The position numbers and the translations under genes are program-made. Below, piece after piece: positions 1 through 5,006 of a DNA stretch of 5,006 nt. The notes beneath the pieces were generated by a model, which was not told the origin of the DNA, did not search any database, and saw only the letters and a list, made by a program, of their open reading frames with translations. Every line of letters begins with the position of its first letter. The first letter of the stretch is position 1. The DNA is from an uncultured Devosia sp. (GTDB lineage Bacteria > Pseudomonadota > Alphaproteobacteria > Rhizobiales > Devosiaceae), in assembly GCA_913775215.1 (NCBI GenBank), contig CAJYKO010000015.1, positions 1 through 5,006 on the forward strand, read 5' to 3'.

Positions 1-2
1 CT

Positions 3-566
3 GGCCCAGCGGCGGTTGCCGATCTCGAAACCGCCTTGACCTCGGTGCTCTCCTGCTTCCGCCAGGGCGAAGCCAATCCGCTCTTGCGCCCCTTCAGCCG
101 CCGCATCGATCGCATCCTTTTTGCCGCAACCAAAGCCGATCATGGCTCGTGTGGTGGACATGATCGCCTCGAAGCCATTTTGAACCGCCTGGTTGGCAAT
201 GCCGCCAAGCGCGCCCGTTTTGCCGGCGCCTCGACCAAATCCATCGCCATTGCCGCTATCCGTTCGACCACCGAAGGTACGATCCGCGAAGGAGGCGAAA
301 CCCTGCCGACACTGATCGGGACGCCACAGGCGGGCGAACAGCTCGATGGCATTACCTATGATGGAAAAACTGAAATAGCATTGTTTCCCGGCGACTTGCC
401 AGAAAGACCGGATGCTTTGTTTGAAGACGGAAATCCTGTGGCGCTGAACTTTTTGCGCTTCACTCCGCCACAAAAGCGCGAGGTGAACGCTTCAGGCGAA
501 ACAGTACTTCCGCATATCCGCTTCGATCGGGCACTCGATTACCTCATCGGAGACTGGATGGCATGA
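3..566 (+). CDS. ycjX: YcjX-family GTPase, C-terminal part (5' end outside window)
   Basis: The frame is open from base 3, so this is the last 187 residues of a longer protein. YcjX proteins are usually about 465-500 aa, so roughly 60% is missing, including the Walker A region. The TTG at 36 is internal and is not a start. Visible family landmarks are RRIDRILFAATKADH (the TKAD at 129-140 fits the G4 base-recognition motif of P-loop GTPases), HDRLEAIL just after it, FPGDLPE in the middle, and the C-terminal LNFLRF…LPHIRFDRALDYLIGD. YcjX is a predicted cytosolic nucleotide-binding protein of unknown cellular role; the E. coli homologue is linked to stress-induced expression next to ycjF. The stop (TGA 564-566) overlaps the next gene's start as ATGA, a classic arrangement for translational coupling. 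The family call is firm; the molecular function is not known. Confidence 0.9.
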   Translation, partial: GPAAVADLETALTSVLSCFRQGEANPLLRPFSRRIDRILFAATKADHGSCGGHDRLEAILNRLVGNAAKRARFAGASTKSIAIAAIRSTTEGTIREGGETLPTLIGTPQAGEQLDGITYDGKTEIALFPGDLPERPDALFEDGNPVALNFLRFTPPQKREVNASGETVLPHIRFDRALDYLIGDWMA

Positions 567-1588
567 AGCGCCCTGTTGCTCGCCCGACCGGCACGGTCAC
601 CGATCCCGACACCGCCATTCGCGCTCCACGCGCTTTCGCGCCAACTTCGGCCGAAATTGTCGAAACCAGTTTCGACGAGCCCCAAACCGACGAGGCGCTC
701 GTTGGACCGGCGCCGCGCCGCATGGGATGGATTGGCAAACTCGCTTGGACCACAGGCGGCATTCTCGTCTCCGCTGGACTGGGGCTCGCCGCTGACCGCC
801 TGATCCGCGATCTCTTCGCCACCCAACCCTGGCTCGGCTATGTTGGCCTCGGCGTGCTTGGCGCCTTCGTCGTGGCGGTCATTGCTTTGGTCGCCCGAGA
901 AGTCTTTGCCCTGCGCCGTCTGCGCGTCCTCGATGCGCTCAAGGCCGATGCTGCTCGCGCCCGTATCGACGATGATCAGAAGGCTGCGCAGCAGGTCGTC
1001 AATCAGCTCGAAGCCATCTATGCAGATCGGCCCGACCTGGCCCGCGGCCGCGAAGCAGTGAAAACCAACCTGCCCCATCTCTTCGACGGCGGCGAAATCA
1101 TCGCCCTTGCTGAACGCAATCTCATGGCCTCGCTTGATTCCCGGGCCAAGATCCTGACGGCCGCGTCGGCCCGCCGCGTGGCCTTGGTGACCGCTGTTTC
1201 GCCCCGCGCCCTGATCGATGTGGCCTTCGTCATCTATGAAAGCGTGCGTCTCGCCGGCGCCATCGCGGCGCTCTATGGCGCTCGCCCCGGCTTCTTTGGC
1301 TTCTGGCGACTCACAGGCGCCATCCTCGCTCATCTCGCCGTGACCGGCGGCCTCGTCCTCACCGATGGTGTCGTCGAACAGCTTGTCGGCCAGGGTCTTG
1401 CGGCAAAGCTCTCAGCGCGGCTCGGGGAAGGCGTGGTCAATGGCCTGATGACCGTACGCGTCGGCATTGCCGCCATGCGCGTCGTCCGACCCATGCCTTT
1501 CGAAACGTTACCTCAGCCCATGGTTCGGGATTTCATTCCCGAACTGGTCAAGGTGACGGGGGATGCCGGCCGCAACTCAGGCGGCTAG
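563..1588 (+). CDS. ycjF: DUF697 / TIGR01620 YcjF-like inner-membrane protein
   Basis: A complete 341-aa protein. Residues 1-55 are a Pro/Ala/Thr-rich cytosolic tail. Two membrane segments follow (about 58-77 and 92-116), split by a short loop with RLIRDLFATQPW. Then comes an Ala/Arg/Gln-rich, probably helical stretch (about 118-195), and a DUF697 domain (about 196-310) with RRVALVTAVSPRALIDVAFVIYE, YGARPGFFGFWRL and KLSARLGEGVVNGLMTVRVGIAAMRVVRPMPF. This last block is the strongest family signature. The start ATG at 563 lies inside the ATGA overlap with ycjX and has GGAGA at 549-553, nine bases upstream. The pairing with ycjX is conserved in many proteobacteria and suggests that a GTPase and a membrane partner work together. 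That is inference; no biochemical role is established. The 3' end overlaps the convergent EAL gene by 12 bp. Confidence 0.92.
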   Translation: MKRPVARPTGTVTDPDTAIRAPRAFAPTSAEIVETSFDEPQTDEALVGPAPRRMGWIGKLAWTTGGILVSAGLGLAADRLIRDLFATQPWLGYVGLGVLGAFVVAVIALVAREVFALRRLRVLDALKADAARARIDDDQKAAQQVVNQLEAIYADRPDLARGREAVKTNLPHLFDGGEIIALAERNLMASLDSRAKILTAASARRVALVTAVSPRALIDVAFVIYESVRLAGAIAALYGARPGFFGFWRLTGAILAHLAVTGGLVLTDGVVEQLVGQGLAAKLSARLGEGVVNGLMTVRVGIAAMRVVRPMPFETLPQPMVRDFIPELVKVTGDAGRNSGG

Positions 1589-2332
1589 CAGCATTGCCGG
1601 TTCTTCAAAGATCTCGACGCGCGGCTTGGCGAAATAATAGCCCTGGAACAGCGTGATCCCTGCTGCACGCAGCGTCATCAGTTCAGACTCGCTCTCGACG
1701 CCCTCGGCCAGAACCTTGATATCGAGCTGGCGAGAGATCCCGACGATCCCGGCAATAATGGCCTGTCGCGCCGCTGAGGTATCGACGCCACGCAACAGTT
1801 CCATGTCGATCTTGATCAGGTCAGGCTGGAACTTCGCGAGAAGACCAAGCCCTGCATAACCGGCGCCGAAATCGTCGAGCGCGGTCATAAATCCCATGCG
1901 CTTATATTCGGCGACGATATTGGCCACATGGTCGACATTCGGCATACGCTCGTTCTCGGTAAATTCGAACATCAACCGCTTCGGGTCGAACTGCGCCCGC
2001 GCCGCAGCGCCAAGCGTCGCGCGGATGCAGGCCCGCGGCTCATAGACAGCATTGGGCATGAAATTGATCGAAAGCCGGGCATTGGAGGCCATCGGCAACT
2101 TATTGCCTGCCAGTTCAATCGCCTTTACGCGGCAGGCTTGATCAAAGACGTAGCGGTTGGCATCGGTTACAGCGGCCAACACGCTCGCTGCGCCCAACCC
2201 GTCCATGCCGCGCACCAGCGCCTCATAGCCCCAGACGGTGTTAGAGCTAACGTCCACGATCGGCTGAAACGCCATAGTAAACGCGACAGGAAAGGTCTCC
2301 CCATCGCGGCAGCCCTGACACGAAACGCCCAA
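1577..2332 (-). CDS. Stand-alone EAL-domain cyclic-di-GMP phosphodiesterase
   Basis: A 251-aa protein that is almost wholly one EAL domain (about residues 18-245), with no GGDEF, PAS, BLUF or membrane segment. It should hydrolyse c-di-GMP to pGpG in the cytosol. The residues needed for metal binding and catalysis appear intact: E37-A-L-V-R-G, N90 in SINFMPN, E123 in FEFTE, D153-D154 in DDFGAGYAGL, K174 in LIKID, E210 in AEGVE and Q230 in LFQGYYFAKP. I therefore predict an active enzyme and not a degenerate binding-only domain. Before the domain is a short C5-x-x-C8-R-D-G segment that could bind metal or sense redox state. The TTG at 2332 is the chosen start: an in-frame TAG lies four codons upstream, an AGG sits eight bases before it, and the next Met (residue 20) would remove both cysteines. 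The closest similarity I can recall is to the EAL part of BLUF-EAL photoreceptors, but the light-sensing domain is absent. Confidence 0.93.
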   Translation of the reverse strand: MGVSCQGCRDGETFPVAFTMAFQPIVDVSSNTVWGYEALVRGMDGLGAASVLAAVTDANRYVFDQACRVKAIELAGNKLPMASNARLSINFMPNAVYEPRACIRATLGAAARAQFDPKRLMFEFTENERMPNVDHVANIVAEYKRMGFMTALDDFGAGYAGLGLLAKFQPDLIKIDMELLRGVDTSAARQAIIAGIVGISRQLDIKVLAEGVESESELMTLRAAGITLFQGYYFAKPRVEIFEEPAMLLAA

Positions 2333-2340
2333 TTGAATAA

Positions 2341-2343
2341 CCT
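2341..2343 (-). promoter_or_regulatory. Weak ribosome-binding site supporting the TTG start of the EAL gene
   Basis: On the - strand the bases before the TTG at 2332 read taggttattcaa. The AGG core at 2343-2341 is eight bases from the TTG. The TAG at 2344-2342 is also the in-frame stop that limits upstream extension, so the only starts that keep the CxxC are this TTG or the even rarer ATT/GTT codons just before it. A weak site plus TTG suggests low expression, which is common for c-di-GMP enzymes. Confidence 0.4.
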
Positions 2344-2475
2344 ATGCCACTACAAGTACTCGTAATTCCCCCAGTGTGCCCGAGTTCCATTAATGCAACG
2401 ACAATCTGGGCGCTTGCCAACGAAGTGCTGCCGCAATGCTGAACGAGATATTACCGATCGCAGCGGAGACGTTTT

Positions 2476-2799
2476 ATGAAAGCCCTCGCCCTTCTTGCCC
2501 TGAGCCTTATCCTTGTGCCCGCCGCCACTGCACAGGAACAGAAACAGTTTCCCGACGCGTCGGAGACGACGCCGGAACTGATTGAACTCTACGAGGATGC
2601 GAACGCCATCTGCCGTGGCAATAGCGGCAATGACGTGAAGACCTGGGCCAATTGCGCGGCCCGCTCGGTCTACGGCACAGCGCTTAATGAGCGCGACTGG
2701 TGCTATGGCAAGGAAGATCAGGTAGGCGCCGAAATGCAATGGCACGAATGCGAAGCGAATTCGCTTCGCTTTAAGCCCATCGACGTCAACGCGCTCTAG
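2476..2799 (+). CDS. Small secreted four-cysteine protein of unknown function
   Basis: A 107-aa protein with a clear Sec signal peptide: M-K at the N terminus, a hydrophobic core (about residues 3-15) and a probable signal peptidase I cut after A19 (ATA|Q). There is no lipobox cysteine, so the mature protein of about 88 aa should be free in the periplasm or secreted. It has exactly four cysteines (46, 60, 76, 92), spaced C-x13-C-x15-C-x15-C, which suggests two disulfides. The core NAICRGNSG…WANCAAR…DWCYGKEDQVGAEMQWHEC resembles small hypothetical proteins I recall from Rhizobiales genomes, but I know of no assigned function. The mature part is acidic. The ATG at 2476 has GGAG at 2464-2467, eight bases upstream. 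The gene is probably a single transcription unit, divergent from the EAL gene. Its stop shares the palindrome CTAG with the stop of the convergent ferredoxin gene. Confidence 0.8.
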   Translation: MKALALLALSLILVPAATAQEQKQFPDASETTPELIELYEDANAICRGNSGNDVKTWANCAARSVYGTALNERDWCYGKEDQVGAEMQWHECEANSLRFKPIDVNAL

Positions 2800-3119
2800 G
2801 CGTCCTTGGCCGCGCTCGGCGCAAGAGTAAGCTTCAGGCCGTCAAGGTCATCCGAGCAGAGAATCTGGCACGAAAGACGCGAGTTCGATTTCACGTCACC
2901 GACGCTATCGAGCATATCCTCTTCGTCTTCGCTCGGCGCACCGACGGCGTCGAGCCAATCGCCATCGACATAGACATGGCAGGTGGCGCAGCTCAGCGCG
3001 CCGCCGCATTCGGCCTTGATGTTGAGCCCCCAGTCGCGAATGACTTCCATCACGCGCCAGCCCTCGAGCCCTTCGAGCTCGTGCACTTCGCCTGCCTGGT
3101 CGGTAACAGAAATCTTCAT
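2796..3119 (-). CDS. [2Fe-2S] ferredoxin, adrenodoxin/FdVI type
   Basis: A 107-aa soluble electron carrier of the vertebrate/ISC-type [2Fe-2S] family. The cluster ligands are C38, C44, C47 and C84 (C-x5-C-x2-C-x36-C), in AECGGALSCATCHVYVD and SRLSCQI. This matches adrenodoxin, putidaredoxin and Rhodobacter FdVI, not the plant type with C-x4-C-x2-C. The fold landmarks W21-x-V-M-E-V-I-R-D-W-G before the loop and DEEDMLDSVGDV before the last ligand are present, and the length is normal. C88 is an extra, non-ligand cysteine. The ATG at 3119 has a strong GAGGAG six bases upstream. The likely electron donor is the ferredoxin–NADP reductase gene just upstream on the same strand. Acceptors could be a sulfite reductase, a P450, Fe-S assembly or an oxygenase; the sequence does not decide. 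Confidence 0.95.
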   Translation of the reverse strand: MKISVTDQAGEVHELEGLEGWRVMEVIRDWGLNIKAECGGALSCATCHVYVDGDWLDAVGAPSEDEEDMLDSVGDVKSNSRLSCQILCSDDLDGLKLTLAPSAAKDA

Positions 3120-3125
3120 GGGGCG

Positions 3126-3131
3126 CTCCTC
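3126..3131 (-). promoter_or_regulatory. Strong Shine-Dalgarno of the ferredoxin gene
   Basis: The - strand reads GAGGAG at 3131-3126, six bases before the ATG at 3119. This fixes the ferredoxin start and is the best ribosome-binding site in the window, which fits an abundant electron carrier. Confidence 0.8.
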
Positions 3132-3182
3132 AACAGCGGGGCGTGCTTAACGTTGTATGGGGCGGGAAAGCAAGTAGGACAT

Positions 3183-3211
3183 TGGTTTGGGGTGCACATC
3201 ACCTCAAACCA
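3183..3211. repeat. Imperfect 12-bp inverted repeat upstream of the ferredoxin gene
   Basis: Arms at 3183-3194 and 3200-3211 (TGGTTTGGGGTG / CACCTCAAACCA) flank a 5-base centre, CACAT, with one mismatch (3190/3204). The dyad lies 64-92 bp upstream of the ferredoxin ATG and is separate from the repeat element at 3217-3287. It could be an operator for a dimeric regulator. It has no T-run on either side, so an intrinsic terminator is unlikely. On a + strand RNA the mismatch is a G·U wobble. Confidence 0.6.
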
Positions 3212-3216
3212 CCGGC

Positions 3217-3287
3217 TGTCATCCCGGCCTTGAGCCGGGATCCATCTTGATATCTCGGGATGGGCCCGGTTCAGGGCCGGGGTGACA
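3217..3287. repeat. 71-bp REP/BIME-like palindromic repeat element
   Basis: The element starts TGTCA and ends TGACA. Its two arms, about 30 bases each (3217-3246 and 3258-3287), are imperfect inverted copies of TGTCAYCCCGGCCYTGARCC followed by GGG and CCATC, with one indel. Each arm also has an inner hairpin: CCCGGC-cttga-GCCGGG at 3223-3239, and CCCGG/CCGGG at 3265-3281. I recall the core TCATCCCGGCCTTGAGCCGG as a dispersed intergenic repeat in many alphaproteobacterial genomes. It starts 19 bases after the reductase stop, so in the transcript it would form a strong 3'-end stem that could stabilise the reductase mRNA or weaken read-through into the ferredoxin gene. No T-tract is seen, so a simple intrinsic terminator is not supported. 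Confidence 0.8.
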
Positions 3288-3305
3288 ATCCCGTTTGGGG
3301 TAGAG

Positions 3306-4331
3306 CTAAGCCACACCCAGCTTCTTCTGCAGCTTCGTGCTCGACGTCGTGTACTGGAACACCACGCGCTCGCCCGGCGAAATGATCGCCTTTGCCGCCT
3401 GCGCCATCAGCGCCGCTTCATGAAAGCCCGAAAGGATCAGCTTGAGCTTGCCTGGGTAATAGTTGATATCACCGATGGCAAAAATGCCGGGCACCGATGT
3501 CTGGAATTTCTCGGTATCGACCACGATAGTGTTATCGTTGAGCTCGAGCCCCCAATCGGCTACCGGACCGAGCTTCATGGTCAGGCCAAAGAACGGCAAA
3601 AGCCGCGTTGCAGGGATCGAGAGATCGCCGGCATCGGTCGTCAGGTGCACATGGTCGATCTGGCCATCCTTGCCATCGAGCTTGGCGATCTGGCCAAGCT
3701 GGAAGTTGACCTTACCCTCGGCCACCAGTTCCTTCATTTTGTTGACCGAAGCGGGCGCGGCCTTGAAGGCATCGCGACGGTGCACCAGCGTCAGCGTCCG
3801 CACTATCGGCTGCAGATTGAGCGTCCAATCGAGCGCCGAGTCACCGCCGCCGACGATAACAACGTCCTGGCCGCGGAAATCTTCCATCTTCCGCGCGGCA
3901 TAGAACACCGACTTGTTTTCGAACTGCTCGATCTCCGGCACCGGTGGGCGCTTAGGCTGGAACGAACCGCCGCCAGCCGCGATCACCACGACCTTGGTGA
4001 AGAAGGTCTCGTCGGCGTCTGTCTGCAGCTTGAACGAGCCGTCTTCCAGCTTCTCGATCGAATTGACCATGCGCGAATAGTGAAATTCGGGCGAGAATGG
4101 CGCGATCTGCGCCATCAGGTTGTCGGTCAACTGCTGGCCAGTGATCATTGGGAAGGCCGGAATGTCATAGATCGGCTTTTCCGGATAAAGCTCGGCGCAC
4201 TGACCGCCTGGGCGGTCGAGAATATCGATAAAGTGGCATTTGATATCGAGGAGCCCGAGTTCGAAGGCCGCAAACAGGCCACAGGGGCCTGCGCCAATAA
4301 CGACGACGTCGGTGGTGATCTCAGTGCTCAT
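3306..4331 (-). CDS. Type-2 ferredoxin–NADP(+) reductase (thioredoxin-reductase-like)
   Basis: A 341-aa flavoprotein matching the full length of the FNR2 family (Bacillus YumC, Rhodopseudomonas FNR), which moves electrons between NADPH and ferredoxin. In order: an FAD-binding Rossmann motif GAGPCG (13-18), GGQ (42-44) followed by the family block ELYPEKPIYDIPAFP (47-61), an NAD(P)H-binding motif GGGDSA (161-166) with HRR (184-186) fitting the NADPH 2'-phosphate contact, and the second FAD motif GDINYYPGKLKLILSGFHEAA (287-307). The redox CxxC of true thioredoxin reductases is missing from its usual place after the NADPH motif, which supports FNR over TrxB. C17, C32 and C45 are present but not in that arrangement. 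The ATG at 4331 has a weak GGA nine bases upstream. It lies between DUF934 and a ferredoxin gene on the same strand, so a sulfur-assimilation or general ferredoxin-reducing role is likely. Confidence 0.94.
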   Translation of the reverse strand: MSTEITTDVVVIGAGPCGLFAAFELGLLDIKCHFIDILDRPGGQCAELYPEKPIYDIPAFPMITGQQLTDNLMAQIAPFSPEFHYSRMVNSIEKLEDGSFKLQTDADETFFTKVVVIAAGGGSFQPKRPPVPEIEQFENKSVFYAARKMEDFRGQDVVIVGGGDSALDWTLNLQPIVRTLTLVHRRDAFKAAPASVNKMKELVAEGKVNFQLGQIAKLDGKDGQIDHVHLTTDAGDLSIPATRLLPFFGLTMKLGPVADWGLELNDNTIVVDTEKFQTSVPGIFAIGDINYYPGKLKLILSGFHEAALMAQAAKAIISPGERVVFQYTTSSTKLQKKLGVA

Positions 4332-4351
4332 TTTTCAAAGTCCATTCGACA

Positions 4352-4423
4352 CCGGAACCGCTGCGGTTCCGGAATTGGTCCCATCGGGGCCGTATTGCCC
4401 CGCTCTCGATCAATGGGAACCGC
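4352..4423. repeat. Overlapping inverted repeats in the leader of the reductase gene
   Basis: A perfect palindrome with 10-base arms around one base lies at 4352-4372 (CCGGAACCGC-T-GCGGTTCCGG). A third copy of one arm, GGAACCGC, occurs at 4416-4423. The middle arm (4363-4370) can therefore pair with either side. Between them are a 6-bp hairpin, CGGGGC-cgtatt-GCCCCG (4385-4402), and an outer CCCAT/ATGGG pair (4380-4384 with 4413-4417). In the - strand RNA the last hairpin ends 20 bases before the reductase ATG, next to its weak ribosome-binding site. No U-run follows, so a classic attenuator terminator is not supported. It may be a regulatory leader, an mRNA-processing site or a degraded repeat element. 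Confidence 0.6.
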
Positions 4424-4483
4424 CGCTGTCACCAGCGCCCCCGGGCTTGCCCAACTAAAGGCGACTAACGCGCTCCACTTATC

Positions 4484-5005
4484 CTAGGAGACGCGACGAA
4501 GGAAGGGGCGCGTACCAAGCGGTACTTCGGTGACGCCTACAGGCTGATAGAACAGCGCCATTTCCGGCAGGCGGTTTTCAATCAGCGCCTGGCGGGTCGG
4601 CTCATGCGTTACCACCAAGGCGTTAAAACCACAGCGGCGCATGTGCGGGATCTGGTCCTGTAAGACGTCGCCCACGGCGCGCACTTCACCAGCATATTTG
4701 AAGCGCTCAACGAGGAGCCGTGCCGTCGAATAGCCGCGCCCATCCGAAAAGGCCGGAAACTTGATTGCCACCGAGGCGAAACGCGTAAGGTCGTCGGCGA
4801 CGTCCTCAATCTTTTCACCCGGCGAAACCAGTAGTCCCAGCGGATGCTGGCTGGCCAGATAGTCCCCACGATTGGCGACAAACTCCGACAGCGGAACATG
4901 GGTATAGCGCGCCTCTGCCGGAGCGGTGCCTTCGCTCCATTCCTTGAAGGGATCAGCGATAAAAGCGCCGTCTTTCCAGAGCGTATGGCGGGCTGCAGCA
5001 GTCAT
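4484..5005 (-). CDS. DUF934 protein of the assimilatory sulfite-reductase gene cluster
   Basis: A 173-aa cytosolic protein with the DUF934 signature in its second half: F-S-DGRGYS (88-93), ARLLVERFKYAGEVRAVGDVLQDQ (95-118) and the single cysteine in RRCGF (C125). The N-terminal half is poorly conserved apart from an LW-KDG opening, common in this family. DUF934 genes are typically found with cysI (nitrite/sulfite reductase) and cysH in alpha- and betaproteobacteria. The protein's activity is unknown; a helper role in sulfite reduction is the usual guess. The ATG at 5005 is one base from the window edge in the context GATGA, so the start could overlap an upstream stop, but this cannot be checked here and an earlier start is possible. 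The 152-bp gap to the reductase gene is rich in inverted repeats, so the two may not form a simple tight operon. Confidence 0.88.
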   Translation of the reverse strand: MTAAARHTLWKDGAFIADPFKEWSEGTAPAEARYTHVPLSEFVANRGDYLASQHPLGLLVSPGEKIEDVADDLTRFASVAIKFPAFSDGRGYSTARLLVERFKYAGEVRAVGDVLQDQIPHMRRCGFNALVVTHEPTRQALIENRLPEMALFYQPVGVTEVPLGTRPFLRRVS

Positions 5006-5006
5006 C

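Noticed and set aside
36..38. TTG as the start of the first gene
   Set aside because: The same frame is open to the window edge and the upstream residues continue the YcjX alignment, so the gene is cut by the window and does not start here.
539..1333. 264-codon - strand open frame opposite the DUF697 gene
   Set aside because: It overlaps a well-supported membrane protein gene and shows no family signature or ribosome-binding site.
2414..2442. TTGCCA box upstream of the small secreted protein as a -35 element
   Set aside because: At the right spacing the -10 would be TGCTGA, a poor match; no alternative was convincing.
3145..3173. Possible sigma-70 promoter for the ferredoxin gene (TTGCTT, 17 bases, TTAAGC)
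   Set aside because: The -35 matches 3 of 6 and the -10 only 2 of 6 consensus positions, so it cannot be separated from background.
3306..4331. Annotation of the flavoprotein as thioredoxin reductase
   Set aside because: The redox CxxC after the NADPH motif is absent and the YPEKPIYDIPAFP block and C-terminal region match type-2 ferredoxin–NADP reductases.
4328..4345. Five-codon mini-ORF (MDFEK) on the - strand whose TGA overlaps the reductase ATG
   Set aside because: It has the look of a coupled leader peptide, but no Shine-Dalgarno precedes it and so short an ORF is expected by chance.
3282..4487. Long + strand open frame of 401 codons opposite the reductase gene
   Set aside because: It is antisense to a clear flavoprotein and its translation (Arg/His/Leu-rich, no motif) is typical of a shadow frame in GC-rich DNA.

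Overview
The window looks like chromosomal DNA from an alphaproteobacterium of the Hyphomicrobiales type. The evidence is GC-rich coding sequence, a ycjX–DUF697 gene pair, an FdVI-like [2Fe-2S] ferredoxin, a DUF934 gene next to a type-2 ferredoxin–NADP reductase, and a dispersed palindromic repeat of a kind I recall from many alphaproteobacteria. Devosia or a relative is my guess and cannot be proven from this sequence. I see no mobile element, CRISPR array, tRNA or rRNA, and no sign of recent horizontal transfer.

Layout. On the + strand, positions 3-566 hold the 3' part of a YcjX-like GTPase gene. It overlaps by 4 bp a complete gene for a two-TM DUF697/YcjF-type protein (563-1588). Facing it, on the - strand (1577-2332), is a small stand-alone EAL-domain c-di-GMP phosphodiesterase that starts at TTG and has an N-terminal CxxC. 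A 143-bp gap separates this from a small secreted four-cysteine protein on the + strand (2476-2799). The rest is on the - strand. Read in transcription order, it holds a DUF934 gene of the sulfite-reductase neighbourhood (5005-4484), a type-2 ferredoxin–NADP reductase (4331-3306) and an adrenodoxin-type ferredoxin (3119-2796).

The three - strand genes can be read together. DUF934 genes usually sit beside cysI/cysH, so the upstream neighbour just outside the window is probably an assimilatory sulfite/nitrite reductase gene. The reductase takes electrons from NADPH and the ferredoxin can carry them onward, possibly to that reductase. This chain is inference from gene order. The two intergenic gaps in this set (4332-4483 and 3120-3305) are full of inverted repeats: a set of mutually exclusive stems ahead of the reductase, a 71-bp REP/BIME-like palindrome after it, and a separate 12-bp dyad ahead of the ferredoxin.

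I found no convincing wholly new system. The items most worth a second look are the alternative-stem leader, the dyad upstream of the ferredoxin, the four-cysteine periplasmic protein and the CxxC-EAL protein.
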